From Tubiluchus corallicola (taxonomy: Eukaryota; Priapulida; Priapulimorpha; Priapulimorphida; Tubiluchidae), in the NCBI GenBank assembly GCA_030141605.1, contig JAQGDQ010000633.1, positions 1 through 64,000 on the forward strand: a stretch of 64,000 nt of DNA, read 5' to 3'. The notes beneath the pieces are model-generated. The model saw only the letters and a list, made by a program, of their open reading frames with translations, did no database searches and was not told where the DNA came from. The translations under genes were made by a program, and so were the position numbers. This document shows, piece after piece, positions 38,201 to 53,200 of this stretch (its first letter is position 1; every line of letters begins with the position of its first letter).

Positions 38201-41200
38201 TTGGAAAAAAGCATCGTACTGAATCATATTCAGTATCATTTTTATTGTTCAAAAGGATTTATTGTATCCTGTGAAAAACATGTTATCGATATCGTATCGT
38301 TGGAAAAAAGCATCGTACTGAATCATATTCAGTATCATTTTTATTGTTCAAAAGGATTTATCGTATCCTGTGAAAAACATGTTATCGATATCGTATCGTT
38401 GGAAGAAAGCATCGTACTGAATCATGTTCAGTATCATTTTTATCGTTCGAAAGGATTTATCGTATCCTGTGAAAAACATGTTATCGATATCGTATCGTTG
38501 GAAAAAAACATCGTATTGAGTCATTATCGTATCACCAAACTTACACACTCGTTCAGATTAACTGAACGTCCGAGACATTTTACCGCATTTTCCCTTCCCA
38601 CCCCCTCATGGTATTTTCCAACAGTGAACTGGGTCACATATTATGAGAGTGATTAAAATGAAAGAAAAAACATGAATTTTCCTTCATTTTATGCGGTGGT
38701 TCAATCAACTTGCACAAAGACGAGTATCATTTAACATCCTACTTGAGTTACTGTCCAATTCCAAAAGTTCGCATACTTAATAACTGTTCACTAGCAGTGC
38801 TGAAGAATTCTATTTGCATACCAATTGTTCTAAACACTGTTAAAAGCATTAGAAAAACCTTACAAATAACATTTAAGCATATTTACACAATGATACTACA
38901 CTATATGCTTTTTTATTTACACTTACATGGCCGTCATCTTGTTATCCGGGAGAAGCATCATTTCAATAACGTTGGTTCCTTCGATGATTTTCTTCTCGCA
39001 CGGAGACGAGTTTTTGCCCTGAACTTCGCAAGCTTGATAATAACCGTGAGGCTTAACCTTTGCTGTATCTGATGCTAGAAATACTTGTAGTTTGACTGCT
39101 TCATCATAACCTGTTAACTATACAAACAAATAATCATCTATACAAACAAATAATCATCTATACAAACAAATAATCATCTGTGCAAACAGATAATCAACTA
39201 TGCAAACAAATATTCATTTATAAAAACAAATAATCATTTATACAAACAAATAATCATCTATGCAAACAAATAATCAACTATACAAACAAATAATCAACTA
39301 TACAAACAAATAATCATCTATACAAACAAATAATCATCTATACAAACAAATAATCATCTATACAAACAAATAATCATCTATACAAACAAATAATTATCTA
39401 TACAAACAAATAATCATCTACAAAAAACAAATAATCAACTATACAAACAAATAATCATCTATACAAACAAATAATCATCTATAAAAACAAATAATCAACT
39501 GTACAAACAAATAATCATCCATACAAACAAATAATCATCCATACAAACATCATCTATACAAACAAATAATCATCTATACAAACAAATAATCATCTACAAA
39601 AACAAATAATCAACTATACAAACAAATAATCATCTATAAAAACAAATAATCATCTATACAAACAAATAATCCTCTACAAAAACAAATAATGAACTATGCA
39701 AACAAATAATCATCTATACAAACAAATAACCATGTCACATGACTCATATTAAGAACGCGAGAGCACCATGCAGAGGGTGGCACATGAGGGGTGACGAATT
39801 TATATCATTTTTTTCTAACATGAAGGGCGACCCCCCAAAACCATGTAACCAAGATATCAAATCGATCGAGCTACTATTAGCAGAGAAATGACCACATCAA
39901 GAAATTGACCTCAAAAGAGGCAAAAAATCGCTATTTAGGGGGGTTATTTTAACTTTTTCTCCTGTATAAACTATTATAGATGGGTCGATGTAAGTTGGCT
40001 GGTACATAGACCCAGACATTGTCTTCTGATATCCTAACTTTTTCTGACATACTATTAATAGTATCAGAGAACGGGATTTTTTCAAATTCGGCTCTTTGTT
40101 AAGAGTCCCGGGAGAGGTTAAGTTGTAAGGCTCAAAACTCGCCCACTGCGGGGCTACAGAACTTCTGGTTTTCATGTATGTGTTAACCATCATTCGCATG
40201 TTTCAGTATTCAGTACTGGCACTTTAAAATTTCACAAAAATCAGCAAAATTAGCCTTTTTTGTAGTTTTTCAATATTTTTTCTATCTATATCCTGGATTA
40301 TAAGTGACAAATCTGTATTCTAAATTTCATGAAAACGCACGAGCTGAGATAATATCATGAATGACATTATATAAAGGGGGCACTGTTAGAAAAAACTGTT
40401 AGAAAAAAGAGCCCATATCAACACACTTTTTTGCTTTCCACAGTAATTCCATCCATGTGTAAAAGGTAGACATACTTGGCTCAGGTCGTTATATGACAGT
40501 AGACATTTAGCCACGTTTAACCTGCATTTTCTGTGACTAGTGTTCTCCATTCCTAGTAGCAATAGATTCCTTTGCCATGGAAATTGCTAGAAATTTGCGA
40601 ATTTCATCTTAAATTGGTTTAGTTATGTCGGAATTTTCATATGACTACAAATATGAATAATTGCCTCTTCTGATGGATTTCAGGACAGGACATCATGCAT
40701 GCCCCTAGTACCGAGTCCGACCCTGATTCAGGGCATTCTCTACACACTGAATCGCTAGTGGATACCAGGAAAGACTAAACAATAAGCCCTCTAATAGAAA
40801 AGAAGTACCGATTGTTAAGATTGAGAGTCATTGCTAGCGAAAGAATCTGACAACGCTTGGTATATACATATAAAATAGAAATCCGTTCATTTTTATACAT
40901 TCGTTCATTTTTTATACATTTTATATGAATAAGCTTCATGGCTATACATAGAAGATTATGAATATCAGTACAAAAATGAAAAACTACAAAACTCAGTCAG
41001 AATTAATTTCTCTAAGTCCAAAATACTGTTCCTATTGTAGCAGCATAATCCTATCACTGAAGAGTAGTACAAGTAATCAAAACCATAATATCTAAATAAT
41101 AGAGAAAGAATTATCGATGCAGGTAGATTATCACTAGAAGATAGATACAGAAATATAGACAAATATATCATGGGGAAAGTGATAAAGTGAAAATCTTACA

Positions 41201-44200
41201 GTCTAAACATGAGACAATATAAGCGTATGGGCCGCTTCTAGGGGGATGGCGGTGATATTTAGCTCAGAAAATTTTTCTTCGCCCAAAATTTATTTGTGGC
41301 ACAAAATCGATACTTCTGACAAAAAATATTAATAGTGTGATTGAATGATTGCGCCAATGGCACAAAAATTTTCGATGTTTTACAGTAAAAAAATCACCGG
41401 ACAAATGATATCAAGTCTGTCCCATATTTTTTGGGTATTCGCTCAGATTTAGGGCAATTTTCTTTGTGTCCTGGCTTGTACGCCTATGTAAGACAATGAG
41501 TAATAACTAGGTAATAACCTGTACATAACATTTACAAAACATAGAAAATAAACAGTACATAAAACATTTTCCAGTCCTTGCAAGAAGCAATTTCCATTCC
41601 GTAGATATTTCATTTTTTTTAAGATTGGAAGCACTTTAAATGCGGTCCAGTGTCTTTAGTACAGGCTAATAGATTCACAATATTCGTTTCGTGCGGATAA
41701 CTAGTAACAATACCGCATTTAACGCTGGTAAACAGCCCAGAAAACGAACATTTTAGTTCAGCAGTGGCCGCCATCTTGAATGCTGGAGTCCAATCCTGTC
41801 GGTAGTTTAACCAATGTGCTGGCCAGGCCCCTAGTTGCCAAAGATGAATATTTATGATGTTTTGAAGTATTTTGACAAGATTTGACAACTCATGTTTACC
41901 TACACGAAGCTTTTTGATGAACGTTGTTACCTATATTTTCACCCTGATATATGCCTCTTTCAGGGGTCATTTACAATAGGGTGGAAATTCGCTCCATCGA
42001 AATTGTCACTACAGCATAGTGGGATGGGATGCTCTATTCACATACATATCGATATTTTTGTCCCCGCCCCCGCTGTGGGTGAGATATAAGATATTTTTGT
42101 CCCCGCCCCCGCTGTGGGTGAGATATAAGACTTTGAAATGATTGAGTATTTGCATCTTGTGCATAATGCGAGTTTAAAGACCCCCAGTAGAGCCGAAAGA
42201 GGGGGGTTTGGGACAAAAGTCGAAAAGTCATTTTGAAGAAGATAACAAGATCCAATACTGTGCAGAGTCAGATCTATTCAAACTCGGTGGTTGCTGCATG
42301 GCTAATCCTTCAAATATGAGTAAAAAATAGAGAAAAATAGGTATTTTTTCATGAAAATCGGCCTATGCCGTACCTCTGCTACTATGAGGAGTTGGGCCAA
42401 GCGGATTCACATAGTGAATACTAGTGACTAGTGGACCTCATACCCGAACTTTGGTCTGAATCGGTTTACCTAACCTTGTGCCGAAATATTTCGATTTTGC
42501 ATGGTCTTCTCGCGGACGCGTTCTTAAGTCCTTCAGGACCATAAGAGTTTGCTGGGTTCATGAAAATTGTTCTCACTAAGCAGCGATTACGTTATGTTTG
42601 ATAATTTTCGTAGGTTTCTACTCCCTACATAATAAAGTTCCATGCAAAGTTGTATATGAAATGCAGTTGCTTATCTTAGACAAATTAAAAGCCGATTTGT
42701 GAAAAAAATTGAAAAAGGCTTTCAGTAACTGCAGTGTTTCCACTGTAACAATGTACAGTATCACTTGTTTGAAATCAGCAAATGCAGAAAATTTCAACTG
42801 CCCAAACACAATATAAGAATAATATGTTATTTTAAAACAGTACATACGTAGTACATAATAAAAATAACGACTTGTTTCACATACATGTAGTTATGCGCAT
42901 AAAGTCATGTGATAATTGTAACAGAAACAAAGTCATGTGATAATTGTAATAAAAGAAAATGCGACGGGTTCACGTAACCTTTGACCTACAGCAACTACGC
43001 ATGCGCATAACATATATGTGAAAAGATCATTATACTTGAAATTTTCGGAAAAGCTTGCATCTCTGAATCTCACCAAACTCAATTACCTACTATCTGACGT
43101 AAGACATTAACACGCATTGAGTTCCTTCATGGACATAATCATTTGACAACTGCATTTCATTCACAATGGAGTTCATAGTGAAATCTTTCATCTCTCTAGA
43201 GGTACACAGAGTTGACTAAATTTGAAAGCAAATCACCTGTCTCTTTCACACACGGAGACACGTTTTCGTTGTTTCCATTTTTACACCTTGTTTTACTATG
43301 TTACTCACTTTAATATTGAAGTTTCAAGTAAGGATAAAAATGCAAACAAACCCGATGATTGTTTAGACTCAATCTCATTTTAATTTACTGTCCAAAATAT
43401 ACATTTTGTTGCCTATGACCGTTAGCAGTTGTTTCTTATATTTGATTATTAGCTTAGAAAGTTAATTAATGGCAAATGAACACAGCTATCGCTTACGTCA
43501 CAAACTAACCACAGTTTGTTCAATGGTGGGCAGTTTCCCTGCGTGTCAAGCACGATCGTGTAAGCAAAGATTGCTATAGGAAACAAATGTGATGTCACAA
43601 AAATGAACTCTATGTCACACTGACGTCACAGACGAACGCTGCAGTTCATGATCATGCATATCAGGGTACTGCGCCTATTTGTCGGCCACTCGAATGTGAC
43701 AAAAAACCACCATTCGTCATCTCAGTGGATTCGACATGCTGTGCGTAGCTTTGAAAGTTTAACAAAATCTACTATCCAAGGTAGTTATTATTTAATCTAA
43801 GCTTTGATTCAAAACAAGCTATTTTAGTTTTCAATATTTTTGAGCATACTTTATTTAGAACTAATGTTTACAGAATCATTCGGATTTCCTTTAAAGTTTT
43901 TAACGTCAAGAAAAAATCTGTTCTGGGTTACCAATCCTGCTCTGCAGTTTTAGTTCGTTAAGCAAACACAAGACGTCGTAAACAGCGGCAGATTATGATT
44001 TTATGGGCCTTAGGCTTGAGCTTGGAACGGGCCTTTTAAATGTTGCTACACTGCTGAGCTGACATGTTTTTGTGGAGCTCTCGTCGTTTGTAAAGGATGA
44101 CAAATTAAACAATTTATCACTGATGCATATTGAGTCAGATATGTTGAAAAAAATGGACTTTTCAGAAATTATAACTGACTTTGTCCCCAGAAAAATTCGG

Positions 44201-47200
44201 AAACTGAAATTTTGAACTTAAACTGTGTAAACGTGAATTGTGTAAACTTAAATTGTGTAAACTTGATTTGTGTAAACCCGATTTGAAATATAGTGACTTT
44301 TGAAAAAAAAACTTTTTTCTATATTTTATTTTGGCGGGCCCCTTGCTCTTTTGTCAATTTATTTTTTTTTACAACAAAAAAATTTTTTTCGTTTTATTTT
44401 GCCGGGCCCCTTTTGATCCCGGGCCTTAGGCTTCAGCCTATTCAGCCTATAGGGCTATCCGCTACAGGTCGTAAAGTATCAAAGTAAACGTATCGTACGA
44501 GTGTGAACAATCATTAAATATGTAACAATAACACATAGAAGATCTCATCAACTTGTGGTGAAAGGTACAGAAAAAGAGAGATCTCAACTGCAACAGTGAG
44601 CAAACTTATCAATAACTGTAATAGCTATCATACTGATTTGAAACTAACAAGACAGTCATGGAAAATTATCTGCTGGGTTAAATCTCCACGTCCATAGACA
44701 GGAATATTTCACGTTCACACAAAGTAAACAAAAACACAAATACAACAACAAATGCAGCAGTTTCACATTACCGAACATTCTGATTTTTATCACCTAAATT
44801 TATTAACTCCTTCAGGACTGTAAGTGTTTGCTACATTTTGCATGGCTTCATGAAAACTGCTCTCACTAAGCAGCGATTATGTTATATTTAATAATTTTTG
44901 TAGGTTTCTACTCCTCACATGATGGATTTTCATGCAAAATTATATATGAAATGCATTTGCTTACCTTATGCAAATTAAACATCGATTTTTGGTGAAAAAA
45001 TTGAAAAAAGTTTTCAGTAACTGCAGTGTTTGCACTGTAACAATGTACAGTATCACTTGTGTGAAATCAGCTAATGCAGAAAATTTCAACTATCCAGACA
45101 CAACACACTGATAAACTTTGATTTCAAGTCCACTCTATTTTTAAGGACAAATTCCTGTTAAAAGATGAAACGACCTTAATTTCTCATTGGATGATCAGTT
45201 AGCTTTTCCTGAAACTGTGTTCAGAAGACAGCTCTCTTGGGCTGTAGCAAGCAGGTGATCAATAAAATAGTGTGTACGATCACACAAGTGTACACCAGAC
45301 TAAGCTACTCAATGGGCTAAGTTAGAGAGCCTGAAAATGGGCGTTCTTTTCTTAATTTTATCCAATAAATCACTTATAAATGCTTAAACAAACAGCATGA
45401 TTGGATAACCGAGATTCTCCTGAATAGAACAGTACCAAATTTGTAATCATTTAGTTGTGTCTGTACTCATACAGTAGCAGAAAAGTCACAGGTCTTACAA
45501 AACTTATTTTTGAACGGTGCGGTTCTGAAGGGGTTAAACTCTTTACCTTCACAGTGGGATGGCTCTTCTGTGATCTATCTTTGACCGCTCCTCTGCTTCC
45601 CTCGGTCAAGTAACGAGCACGATGGTTCTCCTCCGGCTGAACAACAACAACCAGTTCATATTTACCCACTTTACTGGGCAGCTGCGCGCTCAAGGATGGA
45701 CCCCTGAAAAACCAACAGCAAACTGATGCACTCCATCACCAGAAGATGGCTAAATTACGATCAAATTATTGCTAATTTGAAAAAAACTAATATTTTGAAT
45801 TTAATAAAAAAAGGTTCAATCTGATATTTATTAATGTTTCCATTGGTTACCCAAATAAATTAGCCGCATTGTTTTTACCCAAGACTAATATTTCTACCCG
45901 CTTTCAACAATGAAAATGATGACATTGTTAAATTTTGTAATACGATATAATCTAGCACTGATTATAAGGTTCGTTCAAAATTTTTGAAGATTAGATATCC
46001 TATACATTTTTAAAATGCTAACGATCTGCCTTAACCTAAAAAACTGTCTTTCCATTTTTTTTCAAAATCAGTTTGGTGACCATCTTGGATTCTCAAAATG
46101 GCAGCATGCACTTCTACAGTAGGTACCTATACTAGTAGACTATTACCTGCTGCATTGGCAGTGTGCCAGGATAACAGCCAGCACGCAGATGACAGATCAA
46201 ACCATTTTTGCCGTAGGGGTGACTTACAAAAAACACATTATGGTTCCTTTACCAAGAGGTTAATTATCCAAATAAAATTTTTATTAACCTTTAAAAACCT
46301 ATTTCGGGTGACTATTTCAAAGACACGAATAAACAGATTGTTAAGTTTAACAGAATACAAAAAGGATAATATAGATTATTTTATTTTCCTAATACCTACA
46401 CCACATTAATAGTACTCGGTGTGGTACTACCTAGGTTGGCTCGTTGTTAACGTGTGCAATTAGGGTAATTAAGCAGTCACATATACAACTGACAGATAAA
46501 AACTCAATGAAATGCCTTGTGTGGGGGGAAAACACAAACTTTCGCTACTCACAGCTCGTGTGTTCAGGCTCTCAGGGTGTAATAAATGAATGCTTGATGT
46601 TCACATAACAGTGCAGTTAGTTGAGAATACAAATGCTTTCAGTTTCTTCACTGCTGCTGAAGTTTAACAATTGGGTGTCGGCAGGTATGAGGAAAAGAGT
46701 ACCCTAGTCTGATTTTTGCTACCCGCTTAAACACTTATAATCAATAGCAGCGTGTTGTTTGATTTAGTAGTAAGAAGTTTGCCATATAAATAACGCTCAA
46801 CACGTGACAATCATTTGCACAGACATACTTATTTTCTGTCATAAGCCAAATTAGTGTAAGAGCAAAAGTCAGTGAAATCAGTCAGTTAGTCAGTCAGTCA
46901 GTCAGTCAGTTCACACAGTCAGGCAGTTAGTTAATCAATCGCTGAGTGAGTGAATGAGTGAGTCAGTCAGTCAGTCAATAATCACTCGGTCAGACAACCC
47001 AATCGCCAACGAATCAGTCAGTCAGTTAACCAAATTCACACAAACTTTAGGCTATAAGAGAATTAAGATGGTTAGGCTTTTTTAACTAACCATGTAACCG
47101 TTATTAATTGCGGTTGGTTAACCGTTTAACCATTATTAATTGTTGTGAGTTAACCGTTCAATCATTCCCGCTGACGTCATACATATAATAAAATATAGAA

Positions 47201-50200
47201 TGCACATGACTTGCACAAGTAAGAAGTGTGGTTCAAATCTAGCAAGCGCCAGCAAGAATGTCCAACATGGCAGCATCCTCGTAAGATGCGCGAGTGAAAA
47301 ACTTTTCATAATTAACAGTTTAGATGCTTCTTAGGCAACCAGATTAATTGAAACAATGTTGTAAATAGTAGAATTTTATGTAAGCACAGCATTGCTAACT
47401 GCGTACACCAACTCAGAAAAGATACAAGGTTTCATTAATACGGACACATAGACAACTTGGTTAAGTAACGGTTAAATCAGGGGTGTGCAAATTGCGGCCC
47501 ATGGGCCACTTGCGGCCCGTCGAGAGAATTTGTGCGGCCCGCGAAGAGATTTGTCAACCTAATGAAAGTGCAGCCTGGCCGATTAATTGAGTGTATCCAG
47601 CTGAAGTCCATGCCACGATCCCAAAGATAGTGCGGGTAGTTTTTCTACTAGATCGGATGCCATTAACCCTTACAAGACGGTTGTAGGTTAATGTCACTGT
47701 ACTACACAGACTGTGTGATACACATTACTAATATGCATTGTAATGAAATTACCACTATCTGTCCCGAAAGTAGAAATATATGGTTTTTAATATAAATTTT
47801 AATAACTTCTAAAATAGTTTCTTGAGTGTAGTAGTAATGATGTGCGCAGGTCGGATGCAAAAAAATCGTTATTATGCCTTTCTGCACTTGACTCCTTGAT
47901 CAAACTGCCTGTGGCCCGTAGGAATTGCGGGAAAGTTTAATGTGGCCCGGCTAGTCAGATAATTTGCACACCCTTGGGTTAAACGGTTAGTGATTTTATA
48001 AACAGTTAGAGATCAGTTAAATGGTAAACCATCTCAGCCTTATTATGCAAGTCGGCTGACGAGATTTGAAGGTTCTCACACCTGTCATGCTTGCTAGGAT
48101 TTTCCATCTTTGGATTTGGCAGCTCTCCAAACTTGTTGAATACGAACTGAGTGGTCGCTACGGCCGAGTCGATGTCGAAATGCTTGCTACTCGTCACCTC
48201 CTCTTTTGCGGAGGAGTACGGTGAGCAATGCTTGGCCGTCCTACGAGCTTTACGCTGGACTTTCCCGCCACCGGACGCATGACTAGTATTAAAATTGCTC
48301 GGCCACCATTCCTCCAGAGACATCTGTGTGTCGCAATCTAGCTCCTCCATCTGTGGTAAAAAAAAACAAAACTGTAACGTTGTACAGAGAACAGTGATCA
48401 CACTAGAAGGGTTATCACCTCTTCACGAATGCGTTAAGAGTCAGCTGGGAGGCTGAGACCGAACCCAGGAAGCCAACAACATGTCTGCTTTATTTTAGAC
48501 ATTTTTGAAGGCCTTTTTCACAAATAAAAATCCAGAAATTTAAACCAGAACGTAGTACAAATTTTCTTGATTTTAGACTCTAAACTCCAAAATTTACTTA
48601 GAAGTGGAAGCAGTGTGCATGAATTTTAGGAATTCCTTCCCAATCTGAATGCACTTCTGATGCTTTTGAGATTTGTGAAGACAGATGGTGAATGTTGTGT
48701 GAATTAAAGCTAAGCCGAAAGACTGCTTACATTGAAGCAGTTGAAACTACAGCAAAAGTTGGTAAAAAAACAGTGTTAAATCATGAAGCCATGTAAGCAT
48801 TTAAATTTAAGATTACTATTTCTATTCAGACATAGTATATTTTAATTTTATGCTTTGTAGGCAATTCTTTGCAAATTTCTTTGTTATATTTTTCTAAGTT
48901 TAAGTGAGAACAATAAAATAAACCCAACATACTGAGTGACTTGTTCTTTCCTTCAGAGAAGTTCTATTTACAGCCCGTTCGTAAATCATTGAAAAATGGC
49001 TCTATTACTGTTAGTGTCTAGAAACCACAAAAGGGACAGAAAACCAAGAAACAGTACAAATGGTACACTCATATCTCGGTTTGCCGGACCTCGGTTTTAC
49101 AGATATCGGAAAATTCAGACAAAATGTGCTCTGTTAAAAGTCCTTCATAATACGGACACAGGCCATTATCTCATCAGTTGACCGCCAGTTGATGGTCTGT
49201 CACTTTGTTTACATCACAAACATCAGAGTAACCACGTGTATATCTTTATATATAAAAATATAGAGTCAATTATGCAGATTTATTTGAGTCAATTACCGAC
49301 AATCTTTAAATACTTTTGCAAAGGAGTGATTACTAGATGTTTTCAAGACAATAAGGCAATTGGTTCTTTATTATATTTTTCTAAATTTAAGTGATAACAG
49401 TAAAATAAACCCAACATGCTGAGTGACTTGTTCTTTCCTTTAGCACACCACAAACAGTTTAAGTGATAACAGTAAAATAAACCCAACATACTGAGTGACT
49501 TGTTCTTTCCTTTAGCACACCACAAACAGTTTAAGTGATAATAGTAAAATAAACCCAACATGCTGAGTAACATGTTCTTTCCTTTAGCACACCACAAACA
49601 GTTTAAGTGAAAACAGTAAAATAAACCCAACATACTGAGTGACTTGTTCTTTCCTCTAGCACACCACAAACAGTTTAAGTGAAAACAGTAAAATAAACCT
49701 AACATACTGAGTGACTTGTTCTTTCCTTTAAAACCCAATTGTTTAGCTTTTGAAAAATGAAGACCTCTAGACCTCTGTCTTCAATATTCACTGTTTAATG
49801 CAAATCATTTTAATAGGTTAAAAATTATTGGAAATTTGCCAACATGCTAACCGTCAGGCCTATTCTATTGCAGTCATTTTTTACGCAAAAAAATTCTTGG
49901 CAAATACTCTGTAGGCACAAGTTATATAAAATAGGCACACCTTTATTTGATTAGCAAAAGAAGGTACATACAGTAGTGGTATAAAAAAACTTTGATACGT
50001 TTGAATATAACCCACATTGCTAGATCAGCACATTTTGTTTGTATAAATGCTCTGGTTTAGATATAGAAAAAGTGCAAACGTTCGTTTGTGTACACAGTGG
50101 TCATTTTATCAATATTAGTATGTCGATTATTAAAAATCACACTACAGCACTGTAGTTTATCGCGTTACTTGGGCTGCATAAGTAAATTGCGTAGATTATT

Positions 50201-53200
50201 ACATGCATTCCCACCGCAGTTTAGAGTATATAGTAAACTACGTATAACTTGATGTGTTATAACTTGAATTCTTGTGCATTTCGAACAGATCTCGTGGAAA
50301 GAAATTTCTTTTTCATTTTTCTCTTTAGCAAACACCATGTAACTCAAAATCTGAAACTCGAATTATTGTGTTTCGTAAGTGAGGTAGTTGAACTCAACCC
50401 GAATTCCCGGTACAATTCTTAAGAATCTGATTTAAATCACCTCGCCTATCTCAAACAGCCTCCCAAGTGAGAAGTCCTACATGAAAGTGTGCACTACATC
50501 ACGATTTTAACTGCTAGTTTGGCAGAAATGCTAAGATTTCTTGTATTACCTTAGCAGAACTCTGCACACAAAATGGCTTAACGAACGTGGTTTAATGAAG
50601 ATTACAATATTATTATAGCCAAATTCTATTAACCATGCTAACCATTAAACATAGAGGTGGACCAATCAACTTTTACTTTTGATTATTCATAAAAACTGTT
50701 GTTTAATATTTGATTAAAAGCTGTCAAGTTTGTCATTTTCACAGGGTGTAGTGTAACTAGCAGACTGTCCAACATTGACGAGTGACTCAATCTTGTTTTC
50801 TTACGAACATTGTCTAACTCAAACTTTCGCATAACTCGAATAAATGTTCCGGTCCGGATAAATGTTCGAGTTATACGCTGCTTACTGTATATTCACTTTG
50901 CAGAGCTGAGGCATTTACAGTGCTACACAAAACGAACTCATTTGTGCGCAAAAATAAATGCAAGTATACAAGAAATAAAACTGTAATCTCTAGAGAAGTC
51001 ATGGAGTAGATAAGTGACCAATTCATTTTGACAATACAGTAGCAACCATTATATAGACTGATGGTTAACAGAATCAGTCGCTTAATTGACTCAAAAATGT
51101 CTGGTACGGGCTGCTCCTATTCAAATGTATATAAAAACTATCAGTAAATATGTTATCAGTATGTATCAGTGCATTAATATGTTAGTATAGCAGTTTTGCT
51201 TTGAATCTGTCACCCGCTTGTCCACTGCAGTTAACCTCATTGTTTCTGGAAGCTAAACATTTAATCACTTGACCAGCGGTTTGCTTTGAATCTGTCACCC
51301 GCTTGTCCACTGCAGTTAACCTCGTTGTTTCTGGAAGCTAAACATTTAATCACTTGACCAGTGGTTTGCTTTGAATCTGTCACCCGCTGGCCACTGCAGT
51401 TAACCTCATTGTTTCTGGAAGCTAAACATTTAATCACTTGACCAGTGGTTTGCTTTGAGTCTGTCACCCGCTTGTCCACTGCAGTTAACCTCGTTGTTTC
51501 TGGAAGCTAAACATTTAATCACTTGACCAGCAGTTTGCTTTGAATGTGTCACCCGCTTGTCCACTGCAGTTAACCTCGTTGTTTCTGGAAGCTAAACATT
51601 TAATCACTTGACCAGCGGTTTGCTTTGAATCTGTCACTCGCTTGTCCACTTCAGTTAACCTCATTGTTTCTGGGAGCTAAACATTTAATCACTTGACCAG
51701 CGGTTTGCTTTGAATCTGTCACCCGCTTGTCCACTGCAGTTAACCTCGTTGCTTCTGGAAGCTAAACATTTAATGACTTGACCAGTGGTTTTGCTTTGAA
51801 TCTGTCAGCCGCTTGTCCACTGCAATTAACCTCGTTGTTTCTGGAAGCTAAACATTTAATCACTTGACCAGCGGTTTGCTTTGAATCTGTCACCCGCTTG
51901 TCCACTGCAGTTAACCTCATTGTTTCTGGAAGCTAAACATTTAGTCACTTGACCAGCGGTTTGCTTTTAAAGTTCCCTCTGCTTTTCACAGAGGAAACAA
52001 GATCATCACCAACTTCAGCTCAAGCACTAGGTGACTAGGTGTTTTGAGTGAATATGTACAGTATACAGTAACAGATTTAAGTTTTTATCATTAAGAGAAT
52101 TTCATAAACCAACTTCTGCGTGAAGAAATGAAGCAACTGACCTCGCATGTATTTTTGTAATTTTTACTGGTAATAAACAGATTTGTGGGGTTTTTTTATT
52201 TTTTTTATTAATTTATATAAATTAATATTCTTAACTAATTGCACATATGAATTTTGACATTGATTCATTTCTAAAATTCATTTCTAAAATTCGTTTCTAA
52301 AATTTGCTTAAATCCTTTGCAATGCATACTAAGGTAATGAGTGATGACTCATAGTTCTATAGTAACAACAAGTTAATTGAATCAGCCGGTTAATTGGGTC
52401 AAGACACTTCCTTCCCAAATCGAGTCAATTAGGCGAATGATTCTATTAACCGTGAGTCTAATAAGCAGCACCTACTGTAGTCATCAAAAACATTTGAGCA
52501 AAATGTAAATTGTCAAACCTTGACCGTGATAGGATGGGCAAGCTTCTCTTCATCCAACTGACCCGGGTCAGTCGTGTCTTCCCGCTCCGAGTCTGATGTC
52601 AAGCCATGAGAATCGCTGTCGACGGGCTGCTGAGAATCGTCTACTGACAGGAAACTGTCATCTAACTCTTGAACAGTCGGTCGAAACATTACCCTTTGTT
52701 TAGGCACAGTCTGTTAGGAAAAAAAAGATCATTGTTACAAAATGGCATCTGAATACCTTGCTGATCTTTTAATATGTCGTAACATACCCCAAACACGTTC
52801 TAATGCTAATGAACTAGTATGTAAGTAAGTATCTTTATTTATCGCCTTTTTTACAAGACAAACACAAAGCATGAAACGATAATATATGATACAAAGTGAC
52901 AAGGTTATTAAATGAATAAATTATCTGAGTTAATGGTGTTCAAGTGATTGGTGAAAGGGTGGCGAAAAACTAAAAGTTACCAAAGTCAACAGATTAATTC
53001 ATTTACATCAGCCAATTCCTAATGCAGTATTCTATGGTGAAAAAGCTTTTTCTGTCTGTACACGTCTCTGGAACGACTTACTGCTGCTATACGTTCTACA
53101 AATCTATTAGACTGTTTTAAACAACATCTTAAAACACATTTATTCAAATTCTACATTTATCATATTTGATGCCCTTTTAAATTTTATGTTCCTTGTGAAT

